From Actinomortierella ambigua (taxonomy: Eukaryota; Mortierellomycota; Mortierellomycetes; Mortierellales; Mortierellaceae), in assembly GCA_016098155.1 (NCBI GenBank), contig JAAAJB010000463.1, positions 1 to 28,577 of the forward strand: a DNA stretch of 28,577 bases, read 5' to 3'. The position numbers were made by a program, and so were the translations under genes. The notes under the pieces were generated by a model. The model was not told the origin of the DNA and did not search any database. It worked only from the letters and a program-made list of their open reading frames with translations. This document shows positions 1 to 11,428 of the stretch, one piece after another (position 1 is the first letter of the stretch; each line of letters opens with the position of its first letter).

Positions 1-1396
1 TCTCTCTCTCCTACGTGGCCCATGTCTACTCTCCGCCTAGGCGCAGACACCCTACGGCAGGACGCCAGCTTGGTTTTTCGCGATTTCAACCTTGTTGTGA
101 CCTGCGACCATTCCAGGTTGAGACAGGTGGTCAATGCAATCAACTAGAGGAGACTTACCAACAAGCATGCAATGAGGAATGGGTGAATGGGTCAGCTCAT
201 AACAATGGGAATGCAGCAGCTCATGTGAAGGCGAGGTGCGAGTGAGTGTGTGAATAAGACGAGCGTGTAACGAGTCGGCCAGATTCGCCTCCTCCCCAGC
301 TCTCTCTCACCCACTCTCTCCACATACAGCTTCTCGTATATTGGACCATTCAGCCGATTGTTTTCAAGCTGACCTCTCGCAAGTGCTGGCATATAACTCT
401 CAGATGGCTGCTCGTACAATAGCTTGCTTTCCAAAGAAGATAGATAGGGAGGAAAGGTAGCCTGTCGTGGGGGCATGGACATACGCGCCGACTACTAATT
501 TAAATATAGGAGAGAGAGCCAAATGAGAAGCATCGGCGCTTTTGCGATAAACTGACCGTCCCCTTCTTTTTCACGCAGTTTTGTAGCCTAGTTATCGAGG
601 CATATAAAGGTCTTGTCAGTGGAGATGTTTATTGAGAAACACATGAGCTTTGTGCAGATTGAATATATTTAGAGATGAGGCGGGGGGGGGATGATTGTGT
701 ATGCAAAGGTGCAAGGAGAGGGAAGGCCAGGAATGTGTGTATGGTGGAGACAAGCTATATGACAAGGGCCAATTTCGGGGCATGGCAGGCAAGCGGCGAG
801 GCAGGTGAGCATGGCTGAGCATGGTTGATGGCTCGGCTTCTGCCCCTGAGTGAAGGTGAATATTGAATCTACATACGGCAATCAAAGGACGAAGAGAGTG
901 AGCACTGGTTTGCTTTCTTTCCAGCTAAACATCATGCTCGGAATGAGCATTATATGCTCAGAACTCCTTACCTTGAATACAGCCCATCGACATCATCATC
1001 GGCATTTGTTGGGGATTACGCCACGAGATTTGGCATCGGGAGGAGGTGGTGATGAGACTGTTGTAATCGTAGCAATAGTGGACGTTGTTCGTGTGCCATG
1101 CTTTGATCGAATATATCAAAAGATATCAAATGAACCATCCAGTCCACTAGAGTGAGAGTGGTCCCCACTGTCTTGATGCGCGGCTGAGATCGGAGCACCA
1201 GTGCCAGGTAGCTAGCCGAAGGAGGCGGGCACACAATTGTCTGATTGCAAAGAATGAGAGGAAGACCCGTCGCTGGGTTGCTGGAATCGAAGCGCTGGAT
1301 GTCTTTGTTCGATTCCCAGGGGCTTGTTGTTGTGGTTGAAGAGGAGATAGTGATGCGATGCGGGCTTCGTGTTTGGGAGGAAGATAGTTGGTGTAG
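1..1396. other. Left-edge region without a supportable gene
   Basis: No open frame here carries a recognisable domain, biased codon use or a convincing exon chain. The longest candidate is on the minus strand (192-482, 96 codons). It has a GTATGT donor-like site at 327, but joining it to the obvious acceptor near 144 gives an immediate stop. The stretch may be intergenic or the untranslated end of a gene beyond the left edge. Confidence 0.5.
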
Positions 1397-2133
1397 GTGG
1401 TAGTGATGATGGCGACGGTAGTAGTGGTGGTGATGATGATGGTGATGATGATGGTGATGATGATGGTGGTGATAATGATGGCGGTGATGTTGGTTATGAT
1501 GGCGGTGGTGTTGTAGCGATGATGGCGGTGATGATGGCGGTGATTATGGCGGTGATGTTGGTGGCGATGGTGGAGGTGATGATGGTAGCGATGATGGTGG
1601 TGATGATGGTAGTGATCATGATGGGTGATGTTGGGAGTGTTAGCGATGATGGTGGTGGTGATGATGGGCGATGTTGGTAGCGATGATGATGGTGGTGATG
1701 GTAGCGATGATGGTAGCGATGATGGTGGTGATGATGATGAGGGTGGTGATGATGGCGGTGGTGACGATGATAGTGGTGGTGGTGGTGTAGATGATGAGGG
1801 TGGTGATGATGATGAGGGTGGTGGTGGTGATATGAGTGGTGATGATGATGAGGGTGGTGGTGGTGATATGGGTGGTGATGATGATGAGGGTGCTGACGAT
1901 GATGAGGGTGGTGATGATGGTGATGGTGATGATGATAGTGATGGCGGTGTAGATGATTAGGGTGGTGATGATGATGGACGATGTTGGTAGCGATGATGGT
2001 GGTGAAGATGGTAGTGATCACGATAGGTGATGTTGGTAGTGGTAGCGATGATGGTGGTGGTGATGATGGCGGTGATGTTGGTGGTGATGTTGATAGCGAT
2101 GATGGTGGTGATGATGGTGGTAGTGAAGGCTAT
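1397..2133. repeat. GAT/GGT simple-repeat block (imperfect trinucleotide minisatellite)
   Basis: About 740 bp consist almost entirely of GAT, GGT, GGC and GTA/GCG triplets, and the plus strand is strongly depleted in C. A higher-order unit of about 36 bp repeats at roughly 1806-1905 (GGT GAT GAT GAT GAG GGT GGT GGT GGT GAT ATG). All frames stay largely open, giving Asp/Gly or Met/Val runs on the plus strand and His/Ile runs on the minus strand. This is a composition artefact: none has a plausible start, a flanking unique domain or consistent frame. It is annotated as low-complexity repeat, not as a gene. Confidence 0.9.
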
Positions 2134-2345
2134 GGGAATACGAAGAGTCCTGGTCTTGCTTGTCCAGTTGGCTGTGCTGCTGAGTAGCATTGGCCATGGA
2201 TATCTGGTCGCGTTGATATTTCTTCGACCGATAGGTGGTCCACTGTAGAGCACGCACCAATGTTCGATTCGGTGACGTAAAAGAGCCGCTTCTGCGCTGC
2301 CAAAGCCCAGTCCACTCTCGATTTGCCAACGTTGCTGTCTCTGAG

Positions 2346-2388
2346 TGGGGGGGGGTGGAGGGTGGAGGGAAGGAAGGAAGGAGGGGCA
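2346..2388 (+). other. G-run tract, potential G-quadruplex
   Basis: A run of nine G is followed at short spacing by GGA GGG TGGA GGG and, after AAGG repeats, by GGGG. That is at least four runs of three or more G with short loops. It lies about 370-410 bp upstream of the alpha-COP start codon. Whether it folds or regulates is not known. Confidence 0.4.
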
Positions 2389-2753
2389 GTCTCACTGACA
2401 ACTGACAAGAGGGCCAGGTCTTTGCATGCCCATCATCCTCTTTCATCCACTCTCCGCCCTCCTGTTCACTGAAGGGTTCATCCCGTCTTTTCTCTCCACC
2501 TTCTAGACCCTTACCACCCACTCCTCTCCGTCGCGCCACCCTCTTCCCTTCCTTCTCTGTCATCTTTCTCCTCCTTGTCTCTCTCTTCTCTGCATCGTTT
2601 CGTTCTACCTCTCTTCGGGTACTGCATCAAATTAGGCGACGCCTCGCTCTGTCCGCCCTGAATCAGCTCTCCTCTTCATTCTTCATCTTATATTAACGTA
2701 CCATTGCTTTCCCACCATCATTCCACGGCATCATCCAGTAACAGTCATCCAAG

Positions 2754-5700
2754 ATGCAGATGCTTACAAAGGTACAGCATCATCTTCACACTCCTCGTTC
2801 AAACGAGGCACACGCGTCATTTCCGTGTGTTTCTCTATTCGTCTACAGGACATGATGATGCAACGTGGCATCTTTTCATGCATGGACCTTTCTCTTTATT
2901 TTGACACGCTGCTTCAACTGCTACTTCTTGTTTACTCAATAGTTTGAGTCGAAGAGTAACCGAGTGAAGGGCATCGCGTTCCATCCCAAACGACCCTGGA
3001 TTCTGGCCGCCCTCCACAATGGCTCCATCCAGCTCTGGGATTACAGAATGGGAACCCTGTTGGAGCGCTTTGATGAACACGATGGTATGGCTTGAATGAT
3101 GGACTTGCACGCACATCCATTGATTCCTCTGCAACGCTGCTCCTAACCCAATCGACCCGTGTTCGTCATTGATGTTCAAAATAGGTCCCGTTCGCGGCAT
3201 CTCGTTCCATCCTTCGCAGCCATTATTCGTCTCGGCGGGTGATGACTACAAGATCAAGGTGTGGAACTACAAAACGCGGCGATGCCAATTCACGCTGACG
3301 GGACATCTGGATTATGTGCGCACGGTCTACTTCCACCACGAGTACCCTTGGATCGTTTCCTGCTCGGATGATCAGACGATCCGTATCTGGAACTGGCAGT
3401 CGCGCAACTGCATTGCCATCCTCACTGGCCACAACCATTATGTCATGAGCGCTCAGTTCCATCCCAAGGAGGACCTGATCGTTTCGGCTTCGCTGGATCA
3501 GACCGTTCGTGTCTGGGACATTTCTGGTACGTGTGGCTGCACGTGTTTACCCCCAATCAACCAAGCCAACGTGTCACAACGACCCCTAACTGGAGCTTTT
3601 CCTTTCACCCTTCTCTTTCTCTTTGTCTTTGTCTTTCTCCATCCCTCTCTCTCTTACGGTTTTAGGTCTGCGAAAGAAGAATGCTGCTCCTGGAACAGTG
3701 GCGTACAATGAACATGCCCATCACGCATCGCAACAGGCCGATCTTTTCGGATCGACTGATGCCATTGTCAAGTATGTGCTGGAGGGCCACGATCGCAGTG
3801 TCAACTGGGCCACTTTCCACCCAACCTTGCCCTTGATCGTCTCCGCTGGTGATGACCGTCAGGTCAAACTCTGGCGCATGAATGGTAAGCATTTGTAAGG
3901 CAACTGACTTTGTGATGAAGTATGTTGTATGATTCGAAAAGATCGACCACTCAACACATATCAATTGCTTTCATTTGATGACCACCTCATAGAAACCAAG
4001 GCTTGGGAGGTCGACACTTGTCGCGGACATACCAACAACGTCTCTTGCTGCTTGTTCCACCAGCGCCAGGAGCTCATCATCTCGGTCGGTGAAGACAAGT
4101 GTATCCGTGTCTGGGACATGTCGAAGCGCACGTCTGTACAGACTTTCCGTCGCGACCACGATCGATTCTGGGCCTTGACCGCTCATCCCGAGCTCAACCT
4201 GTTTGCTGCTGGTCACGACAATGGTTTGATTGTGTTCAAGCTCGAGCGCGAGCGCCCCGCGTACAGCGTCCACCAAAACAACCTCTTTTATATCAAGGAC
4301 AAGTACCTGCGCGTGCACGACTTTAACCAGCAGGATGCCGCAGTCCTCTCTGTCCGTCGTTTGGGATCTCAGTTCATCCAGCCTCGTGCTCTCTCGTACA
4401 ACCCCGCGGAGCGTGCAGTGTTGGTGACCTCGACAGCAGACGGCGGCACTTATGAGCTGTACAACCTGCCCAAGGACTTTAACGGTGAAGCTCGTGAGCC
4501 TGCCAATGACGGCAAGCGTGGATCTGGTAACTCGGCCATCTTCATTGCTCGTAACCGCTTCGCAGTCTTGGAGAAGGCCAACCAGACGATCACTATCCGC
4601 GATCTTCAGAACAACAGCACAAAGTCGTTCAAGACTCCTGCCATCGTCAACGAGATTTTCTACGCCGGCACTGGCCAGCTCCTGCTGAGCACGCCTACCT
4701 CTGTCATTCTCTTTGATATCCAACAGCGTCGCACCATTGCCGAGGTCACTACTCCTCCCGTCAAATATGTTGTCTGGTCCAGTGACATGGCCTATGTTGC
4801 TTTGTTGAGCAAGCACACCATCACCATTGCTACAAAGTCGCTGGAGCAAACCTGCCTGATTCATGAGACCATCCGCATCAAGAGCGCTGCCTGGGACGAT
4901 AGTGGTATCCTTATCTACTCAACCCTGAACCATATCAAATATGCTCTGCCCCAAGGGTAAGTGTTCTATTGAGATCTGCAGTCCAAGATCCTTGTTTCGT
5001 GCCATTGAAAAAGAAAATCTCATCAATTTTTCTTCTCTTTCTTTCCCCCATCCTCCTTTTAGTGACAATGGTATCATCAAGACCCTGGATCAGCCCATCT
5101 ACTTGACCCGTATCAAGGGCAAGTATGTCCATTGCCTGGATCGCGATGGCAAGACGCGCAGCATTCTGATCGACCCCACAGAGTACCGCTTCAAGCAGGC
5201 ATTGACCAAGAAGAACTATGACGAGGTCTTGAGTATCATCCGCAACTCCAACCTGGTCGGTCAGTCGATTATCGCCTACTTGCAGAAGAAGGGCTACCCC
5301 GAGATTGCACTGCACTTTGTGCGTGAGGATAAGACGCGGTTCGAGCTTGCGATTGAGTGCGGTAACCTTGAGGTGGGACTTGAGACGGCCAAGACCATGG
5401 ACAAGGAAGAGTGCTGGACAAAGCTTGGCCAGGAGGCTCTGCGTCAGGGCAACCACCAAATTGTCGAGATGTGCTACCAGCGTATCAAGAACTTTGATCG
5501 CCTGTCGTTCCTCTACCTGGCTACGGGCAACGTAGACAAGCTCGGCAAGATGCTCAAGATTGCCGAGCTCCGCGGCGACTACATGTCGCGCTTCCACAAC
5601 TCGATGTACCTCGGCAATGTTGAGGAGCGTATTCGTCTTTTGCGTGAGGTGGGCCAGCTGCAATTGGCCTACATGACTGCAAAGTCCAACGGCTACGAGG

Positions 5701-7064
5701 AGGTTGCCCAGGAAATTCTGGAGGAGGCTGGCAAGACGCCCGAGGAGGTGGCCGATATTCCCCTGTACGGCGCTCCTCTGAACCCACCCCGCCCTGTCGT
5801 CAGGATCCATGACTCGAACTGGCCTCTTCTGGCTGTGTCTCGCAGCTACTTTGAGGGTGCTTTTACTGGAGACCTGGAGGGCATTGAGCCTCCACCTCAG
5901 ATGATGCCTACAGCCAACGAGTCCCAGGCCGACAACCAATGGGACATGGAGGATGATTTCGCGATTGGCGCTGTGGAGCATCGTCCTGCGGGCGCCTCGC
6001 TTACGGCCATGGTGAACGATGCAGTCGATATTGATGCTGATGGCGCGTGGGATCTTGATGCGGACCTTGCAGCGGAGCTCCATGCGCAGACGGGAGCCAT
6101 TGCCGCCGAGAGTGAAGGTGCGGTAGCACCGGTGGCAGGCCAGAGTGAGGCAGAGATTTGGTGCCAGAACTCGCCTCTTGCAGCAGACCATGTTGCAGCG
6201 GGTGCGTTTGAGTCTGCGATGCAGCTGCTGAACCGTCAAGTTGGCGCGGTCAACTTTGAGCCGCTGAAGGAGCACTTTATGTCGATCTACCAGGCCACAC
6301 GCACGGTGCTGACGGCCAACGAGGGCATGAACCCCGTGATGATCCCGATCCGCCGTAACCCAGATGAGACGGAGATCCGGCGTGCGCTGCCGGTGACGGT
6401 GCGCGACTTTAGAGCGCTGATCAAGAACGAGCTGCAGCAGGCGTACCGCCTGACGACGGGCAACAAGATCACGGAAGCGTGTGCTTTGTTCCGCACAATG
6501 TTGCACATGTTGCTGGTGACGGTGGCCAGGAACCAGGCCGAGGCCGATGAGATTTCGCAGTTGGTGGGCGTGTGTCGCGAGTACATTCTTGGTCTTTCGA
6601 TCGAATTGACGCGTCGTGAGGGCCAGAACGATCCATCGGAAGCCGGTATCAAGCGAACGCTGGAGCTGGGCGCGTACTTTACGAGTGTGCAGTTGCAGCC
6701 GACACACATGGTGATCAGTTTGCGTACGGCGATGATTGCATGCTTCAAGCACAAGAACGTGCAAGCGGCGCAGATCTTTGCGCGTCGGTTGCTGGAGCTG
6801 GGCGCGACGGGTCAAGCGGCGACGTATGCGCGCCAGATCCAACAGGTGCAGAATGCACGGGATGTGATTACGCTCGACTTTGACATGTACAACTCGTACC
6901 AGGTCTGTGGTATCTCGTACACGCCGATCTACCGCGGCGCACCGAGTGTGCAGTGCCCGTACTGCCGTGCACACTTTAAGCCCGAGTTCCAGGGTAACTT
7001 GTGCACAGTGTGCGACATTTCGCAGATTGGCGCCCCTGGCTCGGGTCTGACGGTCATTGCCTAA
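2754..7064 (+). CDS. COPA: Coatomer subunit alpha (alpha-COP)
   Basis: Scaffold subunit of the COPI coat, which forms Golgi-to-ER and intra-Golgi vesicles; its N-terminal propeller reads dilysine cargo signals. Exons: 2754-2771, 2943-3084, 3185-3526, 3666-3884, 3993-4956, 5063-7064 (3687 nt, 1228 aa, normal for the family, which is about 1200-1230 aa). The start [20 protein letters not shown] is the family hallmark, and the ATG has A at -3. WD40 repeats fill residues about 7-310, with blades ending in IQLWDY, IKVWNY, IRIWNW, VRVWDI, VKLWRM and IRVWDM. The coatomer WD-associated region follows to about 770. A helical COPI_C domain then runs to the end, preceded by an acidic linker near 930-990. 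The C-terminus has a CPYC...CTVC pair (1193-1212). All five introns (100-171 nt) have GT..AG ends and the reading frame is conserved across them. I found no frameshift or missing segment. Very high confidence in identity; exon edges are inferred from motifs. Confidence 0.97.
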
Positions 7065-7861
7065 AAGGCGCAGCATGTAGTTTTTGTTTCCCCCCTTTAT
7101 GATTCCTACCTGTCGTTGTGATTTGTTTTTTTGAGATGGTCATGTTTGTTTTTAATACCTTTTGGAGGCACAAAAAAAAAATAAAAAACTACAATTCGAC
7201 GTTTGTGCACTGACCCCACATCCCTCGAAAAAGCCTTTGCGGATTGGTGGAAAGAATGAAATGTATCCCAGCAACTTTCCCTAGAACAGTTAGGGCTCAG
7301 CTACGAAATTTTTCGCAGACGATTGGCCATTTTCGTTTTTCATTTTTTTTTTACGCTTCCTTGTTTCGCATAGACACTTGTTACACATAACACGGTACAC
7401 AAATGACGGCATGTAAGTTGCCACTGGCTTTGAGCTTTTAGTGTTACAAGGCGTACAGCGGGTTAGTTTGGCTATTATGGACGAAGGGGACTAGAGGAAG
7501 AAAGGAAAAGTTTTTCAAGATGTTTCGCTCTCCGCTCGACGACTTCCGAGTCGCGAATGGACCACCCACCAGGGTCAACAACAACCACAGTGCCAGGAAA
7601 GGGGGTAACGTGGCGGCTTTTCCTCACTTAAGAGCAACCATCTCTTGTTTTCTTTTCACCTTTGCTACTAGCCATTCTTCTTTACAACATACAACATACA
7701 CCAAACCCACCACCCTACCTCTCTTCCATTTCTTTAACCATCGAACATAAGTCCCCTCCCCCCCTTTTTTTTTACTCTTTCACCATTAGAGGCTTACTCC
7801 CTCTACCTTTTCCTCACCCTACCTCCACCTACTCACGTTCAATCCTCTCCTCAATTGAGCC
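7065..7861. other. Intergenic: alpha-COP 3' end and upstream region of the DUF4203 gene
   Basis: An AATAAA at 7180-7185, 115 nt after the alpha-COP stop and next to an A-run, is the likely poly(A) signal. From about 7620 to 7860 the plus strand becomes C/T-rich, typical of a fungal promoter and leader for the next gene. A 76-codon open frame at 7520-7750 lies in this stretch but has no recognisable features. Confidence 0.6.
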
Positions 7862-10800
7862 ATGAAATCACATCGTGGCGGCATCCGTCGCCTGTCGTTG
7901 CTTGCATGGACAGGAATCTTTGTTGCTTTGATCCTGGCCATCCTTGCTAGCTGCTCCTTGGCGAGTCCTATTCGCGAAAGGGCGCAAGCGGAGGAGCAAG
8001 GAGCAAAGGTGTCCGGCCTTCATGCCGGTGCGCTGTCCATCCGACCTCGTCCCGATGGAAGACTGACGCGGCTGAATTCATTGTCGACGAAGGCCGAGCC
8101 TCTCAACAGCAACGATCAAGGCATGCTGCCTTCTTCTTCTTCTCCTCCTCTACGTCTGCCACCGATCAAGAGCAGCCTTATGAGTAGGGTTGTCAAGAAC
8201 GAAGAGGAGAATATCGAGCTCTCAATTGCCGGATCGCCCGAGTTCTTCGATGGCGCGATTGGCACAGAGACTCCTCCTTCTCCTCCAGCTCCAGCTCCAG
8301 CTCCTGATGCTTCTACGACCAAGGATGTGACGGTAAAAGCGCAGGGTTCTGTTGAGGACTACTTTAAGCAATACTACAACTACCTCAACGTTCCTTTGAC
8401 TTGGCAACGCAGTATTGCCGGTGGTATCTTGCTGGCCTTTGGCGTGTACTTTGCCCTCTTTGGTTTCCGATTCAGACGGTTTTCGCTTCTCTTGGCCGGG
8501 TTTGTTGGTGGAGGTGAGTTTGCTGTCCTCCCCTCCCTCTCTCCCCTCCTCTCCTTCCCATGCCTCACTCCATCCCCTCGATTGTGATCGTTAGAGGGTG
8601 TATACTACATGCATGCATGTGTGCATGCATGCAATGGAAGTGTCGACCCTATCCATAATATTTGCTGTTCTAGAAAAGGCTGTGGGGAGTTACTCAAGGG
8701 CTTTTTTTTCTTACTTATGCTCTTTATTTTCCTTCTGCAACATGCAGTCATTGCGGCATATGCTATCCTGGTCAATGTCGAGCCAACGCCGCACTGGAGT
8801 AATCGCGTCCTGATCTACTGCGCGGTGTGTATTGCCGCAGGTCTGCTTATAGGCATGCTCATGCTGGTCTTGAATCGCTGGGCATTTTGGATTCTTGGTG
8901 GTACGGGAGGTCTCTGTTTGGGAGCCTATGTCCTCAGCTGGAGGAATGGCACGACGGTCCACTCGGGTCCAGGTCGCGTTGGTGTGCTTGTGGGGTGCTC
9001 AGCTCTTGGCATTCTGCTCGCGCTGTGTATGGGCCAATACATCATTCCCTTTGCCTCGATCTTGATCGGTAAGTCTCTTGAGGAGCTCCTCCATTGGAGT
9101 GTGAAGTGGAAAAAGAAGAAAAAAAAATTTTACATCTCTAAATCAGATCAGACCAATGGGGTCTCAGGCTTGTAAACAGGGTCAAACTTCTTTTTTGTCA
9201 CAAGTTTAATTCTCTTTTCTTTTCTGAAACGAAACCCATTAAAAAAGGTGGATACATGCTCACCGTCGGCCTGGACATGTTCCTGCGCACCGGGTTCAAC
9301 GAGAACTACCAGAGCATGTTTGTCGACTCGCAATCGTCCAACTACACCCTGAACGGAGGCATCTACGGCATGCTCGGTGTGCTTTCCCTCACGTTCTTGG
9401 TCGGTGCCTTGGTCCAATTGCCGCTCTTCTTCGTCCACCAGCGCAATAGGCGCCGCTTGGCTCGCTTGACCGCCGTTCCTCCTGTCGCTGGTGGGCCCAA
9501 CCGCACTTACCCACCAGGCACTACTGCCGCGACCAGCCGCGACAACTTGCTAGGTCCCAACTCGGGCGCCGGCAGTGAGAAGCGCAAGTACAATTGGTGG
9601 GGCAAACGCATCGACAACAATGCCTCTGCATACCACCAACAGCAGTCGCCCTACTACAACAATGAAAAGGTCGGTGGTAGTGGCTCTGCGCCTCATGTCT
9701 CTCGAGTCGCCGTTCCAGCGGCGGCTGGTGGTTATGCGGTTGGTGCTGCGCTCCCTACGGTTGTGTACAAGGAAAAGAAGGTAACGTTGGTAGGGTGGTT
9801 CTGCTGTGTTCAATCGTTTGCCCTTGGGGGATGGTGCTGATGAAGGAGAGAGAGAGAGAGAGAAGGGTTCTCTCCCTCGCAGAGGCGATCTGCTTCTAAA
9901 AAATATCACGAAAGATACGCGTTCAACAGACGAGAAGGACTAAGTTGTCGCTTCCCCCCCCCCTATCTCCTACTCTTTTCCTTATCCATCCAAACACACT
10001 CTTTGTATTTTGTAGAACTGGCGCGGCCAGTCCAAGCTTGTCTCCGTAGTCGACAACAAGCCAAAGACGATCGACAAGGTGCCCAAGGCCAAGCGAGCCG
10101 CCGCCGCCGACGCAGCCTACGACGCGCACTATGGTGGCACTACACAGGGTGCGGTGCCCGTGTCATCGTCTGCCGTCAGTAACAAAAAGGCGTCGCGTGC
10201 CTGGAATCCGTTCAGCAAGACCAAGCAGCAAGGTGTTAGTGGCGGCGGTGCGGCTATGAAGGGGAGCGAGCCCCGGGTGACCTTCTCTAGCGTCGAGGGT
10301 GGTCCGAATGCGACTACGGACGGAGGTGTGAGCGCCGCCGGTGTGGCCGACCACCAAAAGGGCAAGGCCAGGGACATGTCGGGTCAACAGCAGTCGTCAA
10401 CGTTCTTCAATCAGAACGCGGGCATGCAGCCCCAGATGCAGCCCAATGCCGGTCCTTATGGTGGGTATCATAACCCGAACGGTTACTATCCACCACAGCA
10501 CCAGCAGTACCCGCAGCAGGACCAGATGTCGTACATCTTGGTTGGCGTGGATGGTCAAAATCCGACCCCGATGACGAACGTTCAATCGCAGCCGCACCCT
10601 GCTGCCCATGCCGCTGCGGTGACAGCCCCTGCCTCGACTGCTGCTCCTACTTCGAGTGCTATGAATAGTGCTACTTCTGCTGCTGCTACAACAACCACTA
10701 CTACTCCTGCTCCGGTGTCGGCATATTCACCCGCGCCTACGCCTCCAGCGACGACGACGCCAACGACAACGACGCAGCCAGGTCTCAAGACGGAAGTGGT

Positions 10801-10960
10801 GCCGGAAACGACGACACCTGCAGCTGGTACAAAGACAAGGGACGGCAAGAGTCTGATGGGGTCGTCGATGTCGAAGCTGTTTGGCCGTAGGTCTGCCGAG
10901 CATCCGGATCGAAACACGGACGGACTGACGGCTTCGTCGACGGCACCTGCTGGTGTGTGA
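7862..10960 (+). CDS. Seven-TM protein, DUF4203 / TM7S3-TM198-like family
   Basis: Exons: 7862-8513, 8748-9068, 9248-9780, 10016-10960 (2451 nt, 816 aa). A basic N-terminus plus a hydrophobic stretch (about residues 13-34) looks like a signal peptide. A disordered lumenal or extracellular segment runs to about 180. Seven hydrophobic helices follow: about 184-201, 206-226, 238-259, 262-281, 294-312, 315-337 and 363-387. They are Gly-rich (FVGGVIAAYAILV, ILGGTGGLCLGAYVLSW), as in the TM7S3/TM198 domain. N-glycosylation sequons occur in loops (NGT 284, NYT 356). An RNRRR cluster then starts a tail of about 430 aa that is Gln/Pro/Thr/Ala-rich and probably cytosolic. Animal TMEM198 is linked to Wnt signalling; the fungal function is unknown and I assign none. 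Introns are 234, 179 and 235 nt with clean GT..AG ends. Family call is from topology and motif feel; no search was run. Confidence 0.85.
8608..8634. repeat. Alternating purine-pyrimidine palindromic tract in intron 1
   Basis: Intron 1 of the DUF4203 gene contains CATGCATGCATG followed by TGTGCATGCATGCA. The sequence alternates strictly between purine and pyrimidine and is self-complementary in part. Such tracts can adopt cruciform or Z-DNA; no function is implied. Confidence 0.6.
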
Positions 10961-11428
10961 AAGGGATAGGAAGGAGGAAGGAAGAAGGATTGGATACTTT
11001 CTTATATTATGATATTATATTTCACTACAAAAAATCGATGTCTTATCATCTTGACAATAATGTAAATAAAGGTGCTTGAATGAATAAACAAGATGCGATG
11101 AAAGCAAAGACTCGAAAACGGTGGTACTTTTAACGGCTTTGTTCTCACATCCTTTGAGGCAGATTCTCACATTTTTTTCAATCAATATTGGAATCTCCTT
11201 TCTACACAGCCATCAGAAGATAGAAACTAAAATGTTCAAAAAGCACAATGAATCTTTTCTTATTTTTTTTTGAGGGGGTGAAGAGGTTCTCTATGAAAAA
11301 GTGCAAGATGGACATAGATCAAAAGTTGGGAGGGAGAGTAATTACAAGAAGGCGAGGAGTTTTTTTTTCCAGGTTAGGGGCGGGGTGCGTTGTTGTGAGG
11401 CAGGGTGAGGGGTCTTTCTTGTTCCTTT
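10961..11428. other. Convergent intergenic region with poly(A) signals
   Basis: The 3' ends of the DUF4203 gene (+) and ETFB (-) face each other across 468 bp. Two AATAAA hexamers on the plus strand (11065-11070 and 11083-11088) lie about 105-125 nt after the DUF4203 stop and are its likely poly(A) signals. On the minus strand an AATAAG variant near 11248-11256 could serve ETFB. No additional gene is visible. Confidence 0.65.

Noticed and set aside
192..482. 96-codon minus-strand ORF starting MSMPPRQATF
   Set aside because: Looks mildly protein-like, and a GTATGT donor exists, but joining to the acceptor near 144 gives an immediate stop and no other consistent exon chain was found.
1305..1320. 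GTTCGATTCCC, resembling a tRNA B box
   Set aside because: No paired T-stem, A box or acceptor stem could be built around it.
1494..2021. His-rich 175-codon minus-strand ORF and Asp/Gly-rich plus-strand ORFs in the GAT repeat
   Set aside because: Produced by a stop-poor trinucleotide repeat; no unique flanking sequence or domain and several frames are equally open.
3971..4864. 297-codon minus-strand frame antisense to alpha-COP exon 5
   Set aside because: Shadow of a real exon with conserved WD40 coding on the plus strand; no independent features.
4935..7076. 713-codon open frame on the minus strand, antisense to the last exon of alpha-COP
   Set aside because: It mirrors the highly codon-biased alpha-COP exon almost base for base. 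Its translation is Arg/Leu/His-rich with no domain, as expected from the reverse complement of a biased gene.
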